This document shows, one piece after another, positions 34,077-46,929 of a stretch of DNA of 64,000 nt. This DNA is from Welwitschia mirabilis (lineage: Eukaryota; Gnetophyta; Gnetopsida; Welwitschiales). Every line of letters begins with the position of its first letter. The first letter of the stretch is position 1. The notes beneath the pieces are model-generated. The model made no database searches, had not been told where the DNA came from, and worked only from the letters and a program-made list of their open reading frames with translations. The position numbers and the translations under genes are program-made. Location of the stretch: contig JBOZIK010000001.1 in assembly GCA_051453625.1 (NCBI GenBank), positions 234,846,432-234,910,431 of the forward strand. Direction: 5' to 3'.

Positions 34077-37000
34077 TGTGACACCCTTTCTTCTCTTACC
34101 CTAATTAAGCACTATATTTTTTCCCCTTTTCTCTTTCTTCCTTCTTTAAAATTATTACCTAATAGACATAGTAGAACCTAGGATCAAATTTGCCTTTTTT
34201 TATTAGAATTTCTATATTCTAAGAAAAATAAATTATATTAATATTATATATTTACCTATAATTAATTTTTATATTATCTTAGTTTATAAATAATAGTAAT
34301 GCCATAAGTTTGTGTCCTTTATTTATTATTAGTTTTTTATCATATAAAAGATATATCATGAATAGTTAGAGAGATGTAAACTTATTATAAATATACATGG
34401 ATAAGTTTAAGAATAATGCCTAACTAATATAATATAATGTTATACTTCCAATTAATGGCATTTCAATTTGATATCTGGCCACCCTTTCAATGTGAGTTGG
34501 TTCTACTTTAGGTTCTAAAATATATAAACATGATTAAGCTTAACTTTATAGACTTTCATTTCACCTTGATATACCTCCAATATAGGTGAGAGGTAGTACA
34601 TAAGGGGGATACATACTTACAAATGATCCTTGCTTCCTTAAAGCATCTTCAGATGATATAGCATCATTCATTGATGTCAATGGCTAGAGATATTAACTCT
34701 GAGTTAGTTCATACATGGGTAGGATATGAGAGTGGTGATCAAATCCACTTCTAGAAGATTATTATGAAAAAATGCAATGCAACCCATCTTGGTAATGAAA
34801 TCCAAGTGGGGGAATAAACATTATTAGAATTATCTTGATTTAGTCCTATTTGATAAATACACCACATAAATGCATGTATATAATTCTAACTAATGTGGAT
34901 ATTTAATGGATTATTTACCTATTTATAATAATTCTATTCATCATTAGATTCATTTTACAGAAATAACCATAAAACAAACATGCATATAAAGACATCTCTA
35001 TATTCAAGATTATAATCATAAAAATCTAGATAAAGGAAATACTCTTTTATTTTCTATCTTAATAAAGGAAATACACTTTTCTTTTTTTTCAAAAATATAA
35101 AAAATTTAAAATGTACGAAATCACATCTTAATAATGCACTTAAAGAAACTAAAACATACCTCAAGCTATGCCAATCCTAGAAACATTCTTCTATGCCATA
35201 TGACAATTTCTATGGATTGGTGCAAAGAAGGTAAATAAAAGAAAGTATAACTCAAGCCTTATTGTTAACATATAAATATTTATTCAAGATTCATGTGGCT
35301 TTATTATAAGTCAATAAATAAAAGTAATAAGTTAAATACTATTAATGTTACTTAAACTACTAAGGTGAAACTCTTACAAGCATACACATTCAAAGTAATA
35401 AAAATTAAAAAAGGTAAAAGAGGTATTTCTATAAATAAAATAGTATATATAGGTAATTTAACTTAACGTTACTAATGGAAATATATCTTATGTACTCAAA
35501 TTCCCTATAAAATTTTATGTAATAGTTTTTCTATACTTTAAAACATTAATTATACCATTTTTTTCCTCTAAGGAGACATTGTAATTAAAAATTAATAATT
35601 AATTAATTATGATGAAAAATAAATTATAGTATTTTTTCATAAACTAGACACATAATAGGATCCAAAAAATCTAACTTAAGCTATCTTAGAATTGTTAAAA
35701 TATTATTTTTAAGATTATCATTTAAAGTTAAAGACTATCAAAGTTTTTAGAATTATAGTCCTACCACATTATACTAAAATGACCATAACTTTTAAAGTAC
35801 TTTTAATTTTTAAAAAATTCAATATGTTTTAGAAATATCATTTAATTTTATACAACTTATAATACTCAAGTTTATAAAAATCTTAACTAATAGTAACAAA
35901 AACATAAATTACTTATTTACTATTTTTTACATTTATTTTCTAACATATTTTAGAAAGATAATTTTTTTAAAAAAATAAATACTCATAATAATCTTTAGAA
36001 AGATAATTACTTATTTACTTATAGTAACAAAAACATAAATTTCTTATTTACTATTTTTTACATTTATTTTCTAACATATTTTATGAAGATAATTTTTTTA
36101 AAAAATAAATACTCAAAAAAATTATTATTTTTACACTTCCATGTTTTATAGCATAATCCTAGACTTCAAAAAACATTCACTAATTTATACCTACTAATTA
36201 CTAAGGTATGGTATTTTTATCTTCTATCTCTAATCTGGAAATTTAATTTTTTCCATAACAAAAATATGATCAAGTTTCTACAACTAGTTTAATAATAACT
36301 TAGATCAGTAAAATAATGGATATACTAACTAATTACTTATCAAATATCTTAACTAATTTACTAATTCAAAGCATTGTAAAAAGAAAAATTAAATCAGTTC
36401 GAAGATAATCATTTACTATGAGTCTTAAGATTTCCATAAAAGAGTACTAGCCTAAAGATATTTCTGAGGTTCAGACTTTGCCAGTAATAAGATGGATCTA
36501 ATGCATAATAGATAAAATATAATATTAAAATAAATGTAGGTGCCTAAATGTCTTTTTCCTTTAAAAAAATACTTTTTTAGTAAACCCCCTAGTCACTTGG
36601 TCATAATCATCCATTAGTAACATTAACCACAAGAACAAAATAACCATATCTTCCTATCATCTTGGTGAGAGCTAATGGAAGGCAATAATATTTTATAATA
36701 TAATTACATAAAAACAAAAAATAATTTCCTAATGTAATATCACATCATTCCACTAGAATCTTAAAAAACTATTATATGAACAAACAAGAGTAAAAGCATA
36801 CTTGAGAAGATTAGTAATTCTTTGACAATTAAAGATTGATGAAGATCTAACCTTTTAAGAGTTCCTTAGCTCTAAGATTCCAAGATAAGTAAGATAATTA
36901 AAGAAAGAGAGAGAAAATAAGAAAATGCACTTATATAGGAAAAAAATGAAAAGTATCTCCTTTTGCAAGAGAGAAAAGTATCTCTATATATAGATAAACA

Positions 37001-37843
37001 AAGACATAGCTCAAGATTATAAGATCACATAATTTTAGCATTGATAAGTGGGATGAGTAATGTCACATTAGAGTACCCAAAAAAACTTTATTTATGACTG
37101 ATGCACCTAAATAGAGTAAGTAATCTTCTTGCGAATTAGCAAAGTTAATTACATACATAATTTCATTATGTTAGCTTCTCTTTAATCCTTCATAGGCTCA
37201 TAAGTAAGTTTAATTTGTCTAAGAAATGCATCAAAAGAATAAATTCTTAAATCTCAAAATTGTCATGTGATATAATGAGATAAATCTTCAATTCCAATGA
37301 ATAAAACAATAAGTATGCTACGAACCAATTGCCCTTACACATCTCAAAAACATAAAATTCATGGTATAGTAAATCTATTCATAATCATTCTTGGCTTTAG
37401 GTAAGAGTACGTGTACTTGCTTACATGCTCATTTAATTTCAAAGTGTATAAAATCTATCAATCACATCACATAAAGAAGAAAATATTTATTCATTATATA
37501 GTGCACCTATCACATTTACCCAGAATTTAAATGAGTAAATAAGATGCCAAATATATTATTATGTCCTCTGAAATTTTTAATTAAGTATTTTTATCATGTA
37601 ATTTTAATTCTCACATAATGGGATTATTTAATTTTAAATTTTTAGATATTTTTTATCATAGAAACCTTCTAACATAATTTTTATCATTTTCATGATAAAT
37701 TGTGATAATTACAAATCAAGGTTAATTAAAAATAACTTCTTATTTTGAAAAGGCCTTTAAATAAGGATAATTAACTAGTTGACTAAAAGCTTAATATTCT
37801 TAATATTCAAGTAAATAAGGTTTATAAAATATGGGATATAACA
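34077..37843 (-). repeat. Chromovirus LTR1 (outer LTR, complete)
   Basis: The only gap-free LTR of the family, 3767 bp, plus-strand ends TGTGACACCC and GATATAACA. Its outer side is followed by CT and a 10-N gap. Its inner end abuts RT coding sequence with no primer site. Corresponding unbroken RT sequence at about 25745 reads GATATTACATGAT, whereas here it reads GATATTAC followed by the LTR terminus, so this end looks like a real integration end. A short internal duplication (AACAAAAACATAAATT...TTTACATTTATTTTCTAACATATTTTA) repeats at about 35890-35955 and 36020-36085. Confidence 0.88.
36984..36993 (-). promoter_or_regulatory. Predicted TATA box of LTR1
   Basis: CTATATATAG in the same context as in LTR2 (31153-31162). 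Confidence 0.5.
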
Positions 37844-37855
37844 CTNNNNNNNNNN

Positions 37856-39179
37856 TATATTTTGTCTCACTTCAATACTTTATCTTTAATTTGTTTTATT
37901 TAAGCTGACACTCTTTAACAATCAATATTATTTCCTTCTTTAGAAGATGATTTTTATCTTAATTGTTTGTTTTGCATTAATACATGTTTCATCCCTAAAT
38001 GAAATTATAATATGATATAAACACTAATACTTTGCAGAAGCTCCTAGTTTATTACTTCAATAAAATAAGGATATTTACACGGTAAATACATAGGAAAAAA
38101 TTGTATTTCATTTAATATAAAAAATATTACATTTGAATTTAAATAGTTATTAGCCCATTTTTACTTCTAGATCTAGTTCAATATTAACCTCTTCAATAGC
38201 TACTTTAGTAGAATTAGCTAGCTTTATAGCTATTTTAGTAGCTTATTGTTCTATAAGTTACTTAGTATCAAGTAGCTCTACTTTGTTTGTAACTTAATTT
38301 TGACAAAGCTCATAAAGTTTCTTAATAGTATTCCATGATTCATTAATTTACTTTAATATTTTATCTCTATCTTGAGAGATTTAATCCTTCTCCCATTCAA
38401 GCTAAATAACTTGTGACCATGCTTTATTGAGTATTTCCCCCTAAGATGCTTCATTGTCATTTTTCATTTTAATATCTCCTCTTTCTTTTGCATAAAAATT
38501 TTAAACTTTTAATCTATATTTTTAAAAGTTTTAAATAATTTTATCTAAGATTTTTTACCTCTTGTTTTACCTTATTAATGTATTTTTTAAACTTTCTTTT
38601 TTTTTTTTATGCCAGGATTATTGTATCTACTTATTTTTGTTTTACTTCTATTATTTCTTTTATTTTATTCATCTGAACTTCATAAACATAATACAAATTT
38701 TTCTAGACTTCTTATATTATTACTTTTACAAGTATTATTTCTTGCAATTTCATATTTGTCTAGATTATTAACTCATAAATGTAATAATTCTTATAGGACT
38801 TCATTATCATCTTTTTTTATGAAATATTCTATAACTTTGCTATATATTAGAAGATTCTTAGAAAACTTCTATTGAGTTATTCTAAAGACAATATTAAAAA
38901 AGTAATCATATGTATAATGAGCTTATTTCACTTACGACAATAAAAATTCACATTAGATTCAAGTTTTTACATAAACTCTAATTGTTTTTCTTATGCATAG
39001 CGATATGATTCATTCTTAAATATGATTAAAATTTTGGCTTATGGCTTTTGAAATTTTATTAGGGGTTTAGATTCTTCTTTAATAGCATATTTTTCTTTAA
39101 TTCAATTAGTATGATGACAATTTGATAAGATACTTTAACAAAATAGGCTCATGCTATGAAAGAGATTCAAGTATCTTAA
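37856..39179 (-). pseudogene. Copia-3 internal remnant next to its 5' LTR
   Basis: The minus strand downstream of the primer site is coding-like but full of stops. About 38930-39080 gives ESKPLIKFQKP and LESNVNFYCRK, like the region before a gag zinc knuckle. About 38130-38470 gives a charged coiled-coil-like stretch (NDNEAS, GEILNKAWSQVI, LEWEKD, SWNTIKKLYELCQN, TNKVELLDTK). I do not recognise the precise domain. 37880-38290 is homologous to 5500-5870 on the other side of the chromovirus array. Plus-strand frames at 38562-38875 are T-rich shadows. Confidence 0.45.
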
Positions 39180-39191
39180 GATTTAATACCA
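39180..39191 (-). other. Copia-3 primer binding site
   Basis: Minus strand TGGTATTAAATC, 9 of 12 to the Met-tRNA site, directly after the LTR end. Confidence 0.6.
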
Positions 39192-39193
39192 AC

Positions 39194-40127
39194 AAACTAA
39201 GAAATAGAATAATGTACTTATATTAAGAAGGGGGAATGTGGTTTTCTACATTTTTCTTTATTCTTATATTGTGAAATCTAATCTTTATTTTCTTTAAGCT
39301 AATGAAGATAGACTTGTTTTTTGTTACATTTAATACCATGACAAGTGCTTCTATGAAAGATCCTTAATATGATATTGTTTCATCGAGAATACTTAGATGT
39401 CTATAACTTACATAAGATCCATCAAATGATTACTTATTGTCTTCATAGCATTATTATCTACATGTTACATTATAGCCAATACATTAACAAATTCTATATT
39501 TTACATTCATTCTTCATGTGGAATAAGAACCTCATCTTCATCAAACATGTTAATCATCACACCTTTCATGAATACTTTATTAATATCTAGTATTATTATA
39601 ATCAATACTTCTATAAGCATGTTGCTCATAAGTTATTTTAAGAATGCACTAGTATAAGCTTTCATAAGCTTAAAATACTCCTATTCTTTTACATTATCAC
39701 TACTACAATTACATCTAGATTTAATAATAATATGAAAAAAAAAAAGAAGTTTAGTATAAACTATAACTCCATTAACAAGGGAAAGAATTATGAAGAATAG
39801 TAATAAATTAACTAGATGTAGAATTGCAAGAAGAAAGGAAAGTAACGCTTAAAATTCATAGATCTTAGCTTCACAGTGTAAAAAGGTAAAATGTGTATTA
39901 CTTTTGGCCCTTTTTTTAAGACTTATTTTGTGGATTTCATTATAGGAGATTGAAACAATTCTAGATATTTCATTAATTTGGATTCGATTGATTTCAAAAG
40001 CTTATTTATTGTCAAATATAACAAAGTATGTTATATTAATTTTGAAAATGTACATCTCACATTATATCATTTATTTAAAAATAATTAATATGACATCAAC
40101 ATTATTTCACCAAATAATAATTCAATA
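39194..40127 (-). repeat. Copia-3 5' LTR
   Basis: High end (plus strand) GACATCAAC...CAAATAATAATTCAATA aligns with the Copia-1 LTR end GACATCAATT...AATCATAATTCAACA. Low end has the same G-run context (AAGAAGGGGGAATGTGGTTTTCT against GAGAGGGGGGTGACTAGGTTTCT). About 0.93 kb, shorter than Copia-1 LTRs. No second LTR is visible in the window. Confidence 0.65.
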
Positions 40128-43100
40128 ACTGATGAGGAGAAAAGAAGATCTTTGTATTTTCTCATGAAGGAAAACATAAGTTCTCATTTCATTTTGACCT
40201 TGGACATAATACTTAGGTGGTTGGAAAACTATGTGTTGGCTATGCTATTGACTACAGATTCATCACAAGGTATTTTGGTAGATGTTAGTAGAACATCTAT
40301 AATATATTTAATTCATATATTTTATCAATGTTATTTTGAATTATTTATTATTTAATACTATATAGCTATAGTGACTTAATTGTCATATGGGTTTCATTTT
40401 CATTCCTTGATGGTTCATAGCATTTTGGTATTTCATGTGTAAATAGTCTTATTTTAATCTTTTTTATCTTTATCTTAATTCTCTTTATTTAGTTCTTTAG
40501 TTCAATCAATTAGAATTTTAGAGAATTATCTTTAATGGGATCATCTTAAGTGTCTAGTGAAACATAAGTTTGTGAAACACTATAATAATTAATTTTTCTT
40601 GGGACTAGTTTCTTTTAGTTTTATAACTTTAATTCCTTGATATTAAATAAAATGTTCTTACCTCCTTTCTTTATTAAACTATATTATGTGAAAGTACATG
40701 ATAACATTTAGTGAATCTTTACTTTATAATACATGAAGAGTATAGGTTTTAGTAAAAAATTTCTTCATTTTGTTACTTGCTTATTCAAAGATGTTAATTC
40801 TTATGTAGTTTCCTAACATGATATTTTATTAATTTTTATGATTAATTAATCTATTTAATAAGGTTATCTTTTATTTTCTTATTTATTTATTCTTATTATA
40901 AATTTTTTATGTTATGCTATTCATGCATGATAATGAGAAATCAGACTTAATTCTAGATGTTCAAATTTAAAATGATTAGAAATAACTTATTGATATAAAT
41001 TTTGTAGATAAATTATTTTTCATTATTAAGAATGATAGAGTAACTATTTCTTATTTCTTTATCAAATAGATTAATATTACATCTTATATGGATCTAAAAT
41101 CAACATGAAAAAATCTTTTGATTTTGCTTTATCTAGAAATTATCAATGCTTTCTCTTTAACCTTAGTATATAATTTTACCAAAATAGATTTTTAATGTAT
41201 TGCAATTTTTTTTCTTTTCAATTCTTCTACAAAAATTTAAAAGTATATTTTAGAGAATATTTAAAAGAAGGTAGATAAATGAAAATTCGAATTATTTTAA
41301 ATCTCTAATAAATTTATAGTAGTTAAATCCATTGTTGCTTCTACTTGTACTTATTATTCTTCTTGTTGAGCTCCTTCTAAAGAAGATAGTAAAAAAGATA
41401 AAGAAAATTTTAGGAAATTATATGTGATTAACTTCTAATACTAACAATGGTTTTACTATGATAGCTTAGAATATCTATTGTCTTCCCCTAAAAAAGTGAC
41501 TTGGGTTCTATAGATTAGCTTAAGTTTTATTCAAGAAATACATTTTATGTGATATTAATAAATATAGTTTTGTTACTCTATTACTTTTTAATATATTGGC
41601 TACATCTTTTTCCAAACATAAACTAACTTAAAAAGGTATTTATCTTATGAATAAAATAATCTACTCTCATAAAGTTAAAATTGAATGTATTGCTTACATA
41701 TCCTATACTAGATTAACAAGTGTATTATAACTTTTGATTAAATGAGGCTTCATCACATACTATATACATGTTGCATCCTCATGTTTTTTAAAGAATTTAA
41801 AAATCATGGAAATTTATCCACCAATATATTAATTAGTATAGCATTATTATTCCTCCATCAATTCTTTAAAAACTTAATCTGGGTGGGTTCCTCTATCTAA
41901 TGGTCCTTTGACATGTCAATCTTTTAAGTTAGCACCTTGGTGGTTTAATAGAGAAATTGTTTCATTAAGTTGTACCCATTTTCAAGGGTAGTAACTTTAA
42001 TGGACAAACTTTTAAATTTTATATGTATTACCTATAGTAATGCATTGTAATTTTTCAAAGCTAGAGGAATTTTTGAGCATAATTTTTAGATAATTAATTG
42101 TAAAAGAACTTTATGGATTTTTTTATAAATGGTTTAATTGATTTTTCAATTTTTTTTTAAAGTTAAGAATATTTAAAACTTTCTTACTTTTTCATCTTTC
42201 TAAATAGAGTTATAAATGAAATGTAAATGATTTATTATAAGATTGAAAATCTTACTTTGATTTCATTTGAAATTTTCCTACTATTCCCATAATAAAGCAT
42301 TTTATTTAATATTTCTTACATCATGGGCTTTTGTTAGGACCTTGTCTACTTTGTCTGGGTATTCCCTCAATATTCTATCCCTACTAGGATTTGGATGAAA
42401 GTTTTTATCATGCTTTTTATAAGCATAATTATGTAACTTTAATTTATTTATAGGTATCTTGATCTATAAGGTTTTAAGCCAAATTCTAAAGACATTTTCT
42501 CAGGTGATGAGCCTCATTTTTTTTTGTTTATCTCTTATTATAAACATGCATTTATTCTATTTCACAAAATCAAATAAAGCATCATTTTTCATAAAGAAGA
42601 TGATGACTATTATTTTTCTTATGTGGAGAATGTTGTATTCTTCATTAAGTCGTCCTTCAAAATAAAGTAAATGTTAAGTAAGATCATTTAAAAGTTAATT
42701 TCTACCCTAATTTTTGATGTATTGGGTAGATCATCCTTTACTATCTTATAAGTAGTTATTACTCTAGCTACACTTTAATGTTTTCAATCTTTAATAATTT
42801 ATCATCTAATTTATTTCCAATTTTTACCTTTATTTCTAATGTATGAGCCTTTTTAGGCTTTTACCCCTTACTATTTTTCTTATTTTATAGTCATTTGCCA
42901 TTTATTGAGTTGTAACTTTAGTAATTTTTAATAAAAATCCTTTTCTTTAGTATCTAACACATCCCTGTCCCCCATGATAAGTCATATCTTATAACAATAA
43001 ATAGTTATGATGATTATAAAAAATATTTAAAATAAATTAATATACAGTTATTTTAAGTATCTATATTTAAGTGTGTAATATCCATTTAAAAAACTTTAGT

Positions 43101-43389
43101 TTTTTATAAATTATAATAAATTAAATATTATAATAAATAATTATAAAATTTTTATTACTATATTTTATATTTAATGTAGTCAATAAATTTAGTACAAAAT
43201 AATTAAACTGATTTTTTAAAATTTTAAAAACATGTATTCATTAGTGATATCCTTTAATAGCATATATTTATATCATGATTGTAAATTCTTTGGATTTTGT
43301 TATTAATCACAAAATAAATTTAGGCTTCACTTATGAGTTACAACTCAAATAGTTAATTATTCAACTATTATTTCACAAATGGTTTTTTT
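40128..43389. other. AT-rich stretch with no recognised gene
   Basis: No frame on either strand shows a known domain or a retroelement landmark. Short open frames (40152-40355, 42459-42665 plus) have no family resemblance I can name. The base composition is slightly less T-skewed near 41300-42400. It may be original host DNA or fully eroded repeat. Confidence 0.5.
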
Positions 43390-44548
43390 AATTAGAATTT
43401 TCTATCCTGGAGAGAAGGAATTAATAGAATAGCTAGGGTGATTTTTACAATTTAATTATGTAATACTAATGTTGGTATAATAAATATATGATGCAATGTA
43501 ATTAACTTTAATATTCAATCATCAACTATGCTAAAATATGAATTCAACAATGATGCAGATAATTAAATACATAATCTAATTTAAAAAGTAAATTGAAATC
43601 ACATAATAGATCAGAAATGAGCCTATTTCCCCTTTATTAATTGTATGATCTCCAACAACACTTAAATAGGATTTTTTGGTAGTCCTCCATCAATATAAAC
43701 AAGCCTTTGAGCAATTGTTAGCCATCAGCACAAGCCCAATTAACTAAGTTACAATAATCATTGAGTGCAATAGGAATGATAAAAGAAGAATTAAAATTTG
43801 GTGTATGAAAAGAGAGTTTTAAAAGTGCTTAGATCAAGTTACAAGAGTAGTCCTAATAATTTCTTAATAATTACAATAGTTTCTCCATTTATATAAGTTG
43901 AATTCTAGTTGTTGTAGTTAATCAAGATGTTGAAGATGACTATTGGGATCTTTAAAATGGTTATTGAGTATCCCAAGTTAAGTTTCTAATGGTTGTTAAT
44001 TAGTCTTCAATAGTTATATTTTTATCAATGATTAGATTAGTTATTAATTCTTTTAATTGATAGTCAATCCACTAAATATTTTACATTGATAGATAGACAA
44101 TCCTTCAGGAGCGTTAGTCGATCATTCTTATTACATTCCTTTCTTTTATGCTAGGTGGTTAATTTCTATTATAAGTTGATTAATCAGTAGGTAGTTAACC
44201 TCAGGCTGAAGATAGCAGGCTACTTCTTTTAGTTATTTGCTCTCTTAAAAAACATGTAGTGAACCCTCTAACGAATGACAATTAACCAACCAATTAATAT
44301 TACTCTTCTTCAAGTGATCTTTTGCATATTTTAAGCTTCAAGTTTTCTAGTCCCTTACCTTATGCTTTATGTGCCTTACATATCTTTAGCAATCTTTTAG
44401 TTTCAGTCTTAAGGCTTTTCATTTTAATTCCATATAAGAAACATTCCATTAAGAATCTTATAGAAGATTTAGCTTGTTACCAATTAATAATTGAGAGATG
44501 AAACAATCTTTTTCTTTATTGCTGCTGACAACCAAATCAAATGTATAA
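43390..44548 (-). repeat. Copia-2 3' LTR
   Basis: 43390-43890 aligns with 52060-52553 (shared AATAAATATATGATGCAAT, GGTAGTCCT, AATTAACT and ATTACAATAG blocks). High end TGTATAA at 44548 abuts a pyrimidine tract. It holds GTCAAC/GTCGAT-type motifs near 44060-44240 and a TATA-like TTATATAAAT (minus) at 43896-43905. Confidence 0.78.
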
Positions 44549-44560
44549 CTCCCCTTAAAT
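44549..44560 (-). other. Copia-2 polypurine tract
   Basis: Minus strand ATTTAAGGGGAG immediately before the LTR start. Confidence 0.65.
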
Positions 44561-45099
44561 CTATGCTCCTTTTAAATTTATGCCTTAATGATTTACCAAT
44601 TAAAAATTAGCACTTATCCAAAGAAATAGTATTGACAAGAAGGCATAAAACCAATAAATTTTGTATTAAGATAAATATTTAAGACCAATAAAAAGGTAGA
44701 AGAATCTATGTTAATTACTATGATTATCAAGGTTGTAACTACAACACACTATGCCATACAACAAAACAATAATAGAACATTTACCTACCTAATGTATCTA
44801 AGATAATAAAACATTGTATTTTAATTTTTTAAGTAAACTTTAATAATTATCATAATTAATGTGTTTATAATAAAATTTTATGTTTATATCTAAGATATCT
44901 ATTAGAAACATAATAAAATGTGATCACTTTTTTATCTAAAATATAAACTAGCTCTCCATCAGGAACATAATAAAAGCATCAGTTTATACTCTAACCATTT
45001 CTTCCCCATTTGTCAACAATTACAAGGGAGGTAAAAATTAATAAAAATAGAAATACATGAAAGAAAAGTAAATGGACACACTAGAATTAGAGTCATTAT

Positions 45100-46450
45100 T
45101 ATATCCTAATCATTATGAAAAACCACTACTACTAGATCTACATGAATATTGTGTAGATAAAGCATGGACAAAACGAATAACAGATGATGATGTAGGCATG
45201 TTTAAGTATGATTGCTAAGGGATGGTAAGGCTATTGAACTAAAGATGTAGGTAGGTATGTGTGTAAGAAGCTCAACATCCTTGGTTTAATGATGAAGTCT
45301 TACATGATGAAGATGGATGTAGTGGTTCTGGTAATGCTTAAATCATCCTAAGAAGTGATGTAATTTTTTCCTATGACATCTATTCTTCTTTCTCTATCTC
45401 TTCTTTATTTAGAGCCTCCTCTTATTCTCTCTCTAGTTTCTCCTCTAGATCCTCCTCCTTCTTTTCTTTTATCTCTTATTTTACACATTTCAGTGGAGGA
45501 GTGGACTCTCGTGTTTATAAATAAGGAGGTTTCAGAAAGGATGTCACACAAACTCTTGAGTCATATATGAACTTTCTTATCTCCTCAAGGAGATGTAACA
45601 GATATTACTGTATCTACTCCTGCTCATAAATCTGAGTATGTATGAAATGTAAAAAATCAACAATAGGATTGATGAATCCCCTAAATCTAGTAAAATAGAG
45701 ATGAGAACCTACATGAGAATCCTATGATGTTGCTGCAACTCTATCTCTAAGTGGCCTAGGAATAAGACTAGCCTTTAAGATGTGCATATGTGATAAGGTA
45801 AAATAGTGCAGAGGCTAAGATGGTTTCAAGATCATCATGTTGCGTTAAGGCAACATAACTTTGAATTACTTGCATAATCCCATGATTAAACCACCATAAC
45901 AAAGTATCTTATTATCAAATTGAATTATATGTACTAAATATTTAAAAATTATCATTACTGCATCATCTTTCTTTAACGTAGAGCCAGAAAAAACAACATA
46001 TAATCCTATACAAGTGAAATTATCCCTATGAATTCTAAGAAGTAGAAAAATGTAGCCAAAAATAAAATGTAGTACATAGGATAGACATGTAATTTGTTTA
46101 ATTCTAAATGTTATAGTTGACTCCTAGTAAAAATTAGCATATATAAATCACAAGCATGCTTAAAGCACTCTAGATAGTCAAAGCCTAAAAAGAGTAGATT
46201 ATAAATATATTATTTAGAAATGTTAAGAATATCTACAATGATGTCTAGGTTGATGATGAAACTAATTCTGAAGATTGTGGTTTTGGTATGGAAACTCCAA
46301 CAGAGACCTATTTGGCATTAGAATAAAAGAGCCCAACTTCTTCAACTCTCACATTAGATCACAAATTTAGTATTGATTCTTGCTCATGATACTAAAATAT
46401 TTATTCCATTATGTTTCCAAAGGTCTTAAAGTTATGCACTTTAATAGCTT
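45100..46450 (-). pseudogene. Copia-2 third ORF remnant
   Basis: Minus strand near 45870-45990 reads FKYLVHIIQFDNKILCYGGL and then IMGLCK, comparable with the TRALPYSMLI segment of Copia-1 and the RVLPYG-type motif of the ORF3 family. A Glu/Arg-rich stretch follows near 45400-45470. Heavily interrupted; the plus-strand open frame 45373-45570 is its shadow. Identification rests on position and weak similarity. Confidence 0.4.
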
Positions 46451-46929
46451 ATCTCTTGAGCACTACTTTTAATTTGAAATCTATTTTGAATTTCATTCTT
46501 TCTTTTTTACTCATCTTATCACATAGATCTACTTTTCTTCCACTTAATGAAGAGGCTTAACTCCTTTTTCCTTAGTATCACTAGGTAATTTGGATACTAT
46601 TCTATACTTAAAACACACTTTTAAAACCATGGAGGAAGACACAATAAAATTTGCAAGATAACATTATTACATGAGAGTACTAATGATAATGAAAAAATAT
46701 TATCAATTATTAGGAAAATTAGAATGATACAAATTGGTATACATAAAAATTAAATAAGATGTATAATGTTATTTAATTTTATTAATAATTGGATATGAGA
46801 GTTAAGAGAGTATCATATTAGAATTCAAGTACAAAATGAGTAAGAACACCAATTGTAGAATGAAAATGATCATATTAATTACGTTATGCACTCAAACATG
46901 TCTAAAAAGTAAAATTATTTTATTTATGA

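Larger units (their letters stand above)
6563..37843 (-). mobile_element. Chromovirus (Tekay/Del-like Ty3-Gypsy) array with shared LTR
   Basis: Minus-strand order is LTR1 (34077-37843), truncated internal region (31925-34076), LTR2 (29006-31924), complete-order internal region (11901-29005, interrupted by Copia-1) and LTR3 (6563-11900). LTRs are very long (LTR1 3767 bp), start and end as TGT...ACA on the minus strand, and are followed by a primer site matching initiator Met tRNA. Gag type, domain order PR-RT-RNase H-IN and a chromodomain-like tail place it with chromoviruses, most like Tekay/Del from LTR length. Both internal regions are defective. The middle LTR serves as 3' LTR of one copy and 5' LTR of the other, a tandem arrangement usually attributed to unequal LTR recombination. 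Confidence 0.85.

Noticed and set aside
37880-38500. Charged coiled-coil stretch as a host gene exon
   Set aside because: Full of stops, placed directly between a Copia primer site and the chromovirus array, and repeated at 5500-5870, so it is better explained as retroelement remnant.
38562-38875. Two overlapping hydrophobic frames resembling membrane proteins
   Set aside because: T-rich low-complexity sequence on the strand opposite the Copia-3 coding remnant; no start context, family or conservation.
45373-45570. Pro/Leu/Ser-rich 65-codon frame
   Set aside because: Complement of the Glu/Arg-rich tail of the Copia-2 third ORF; a shadow.
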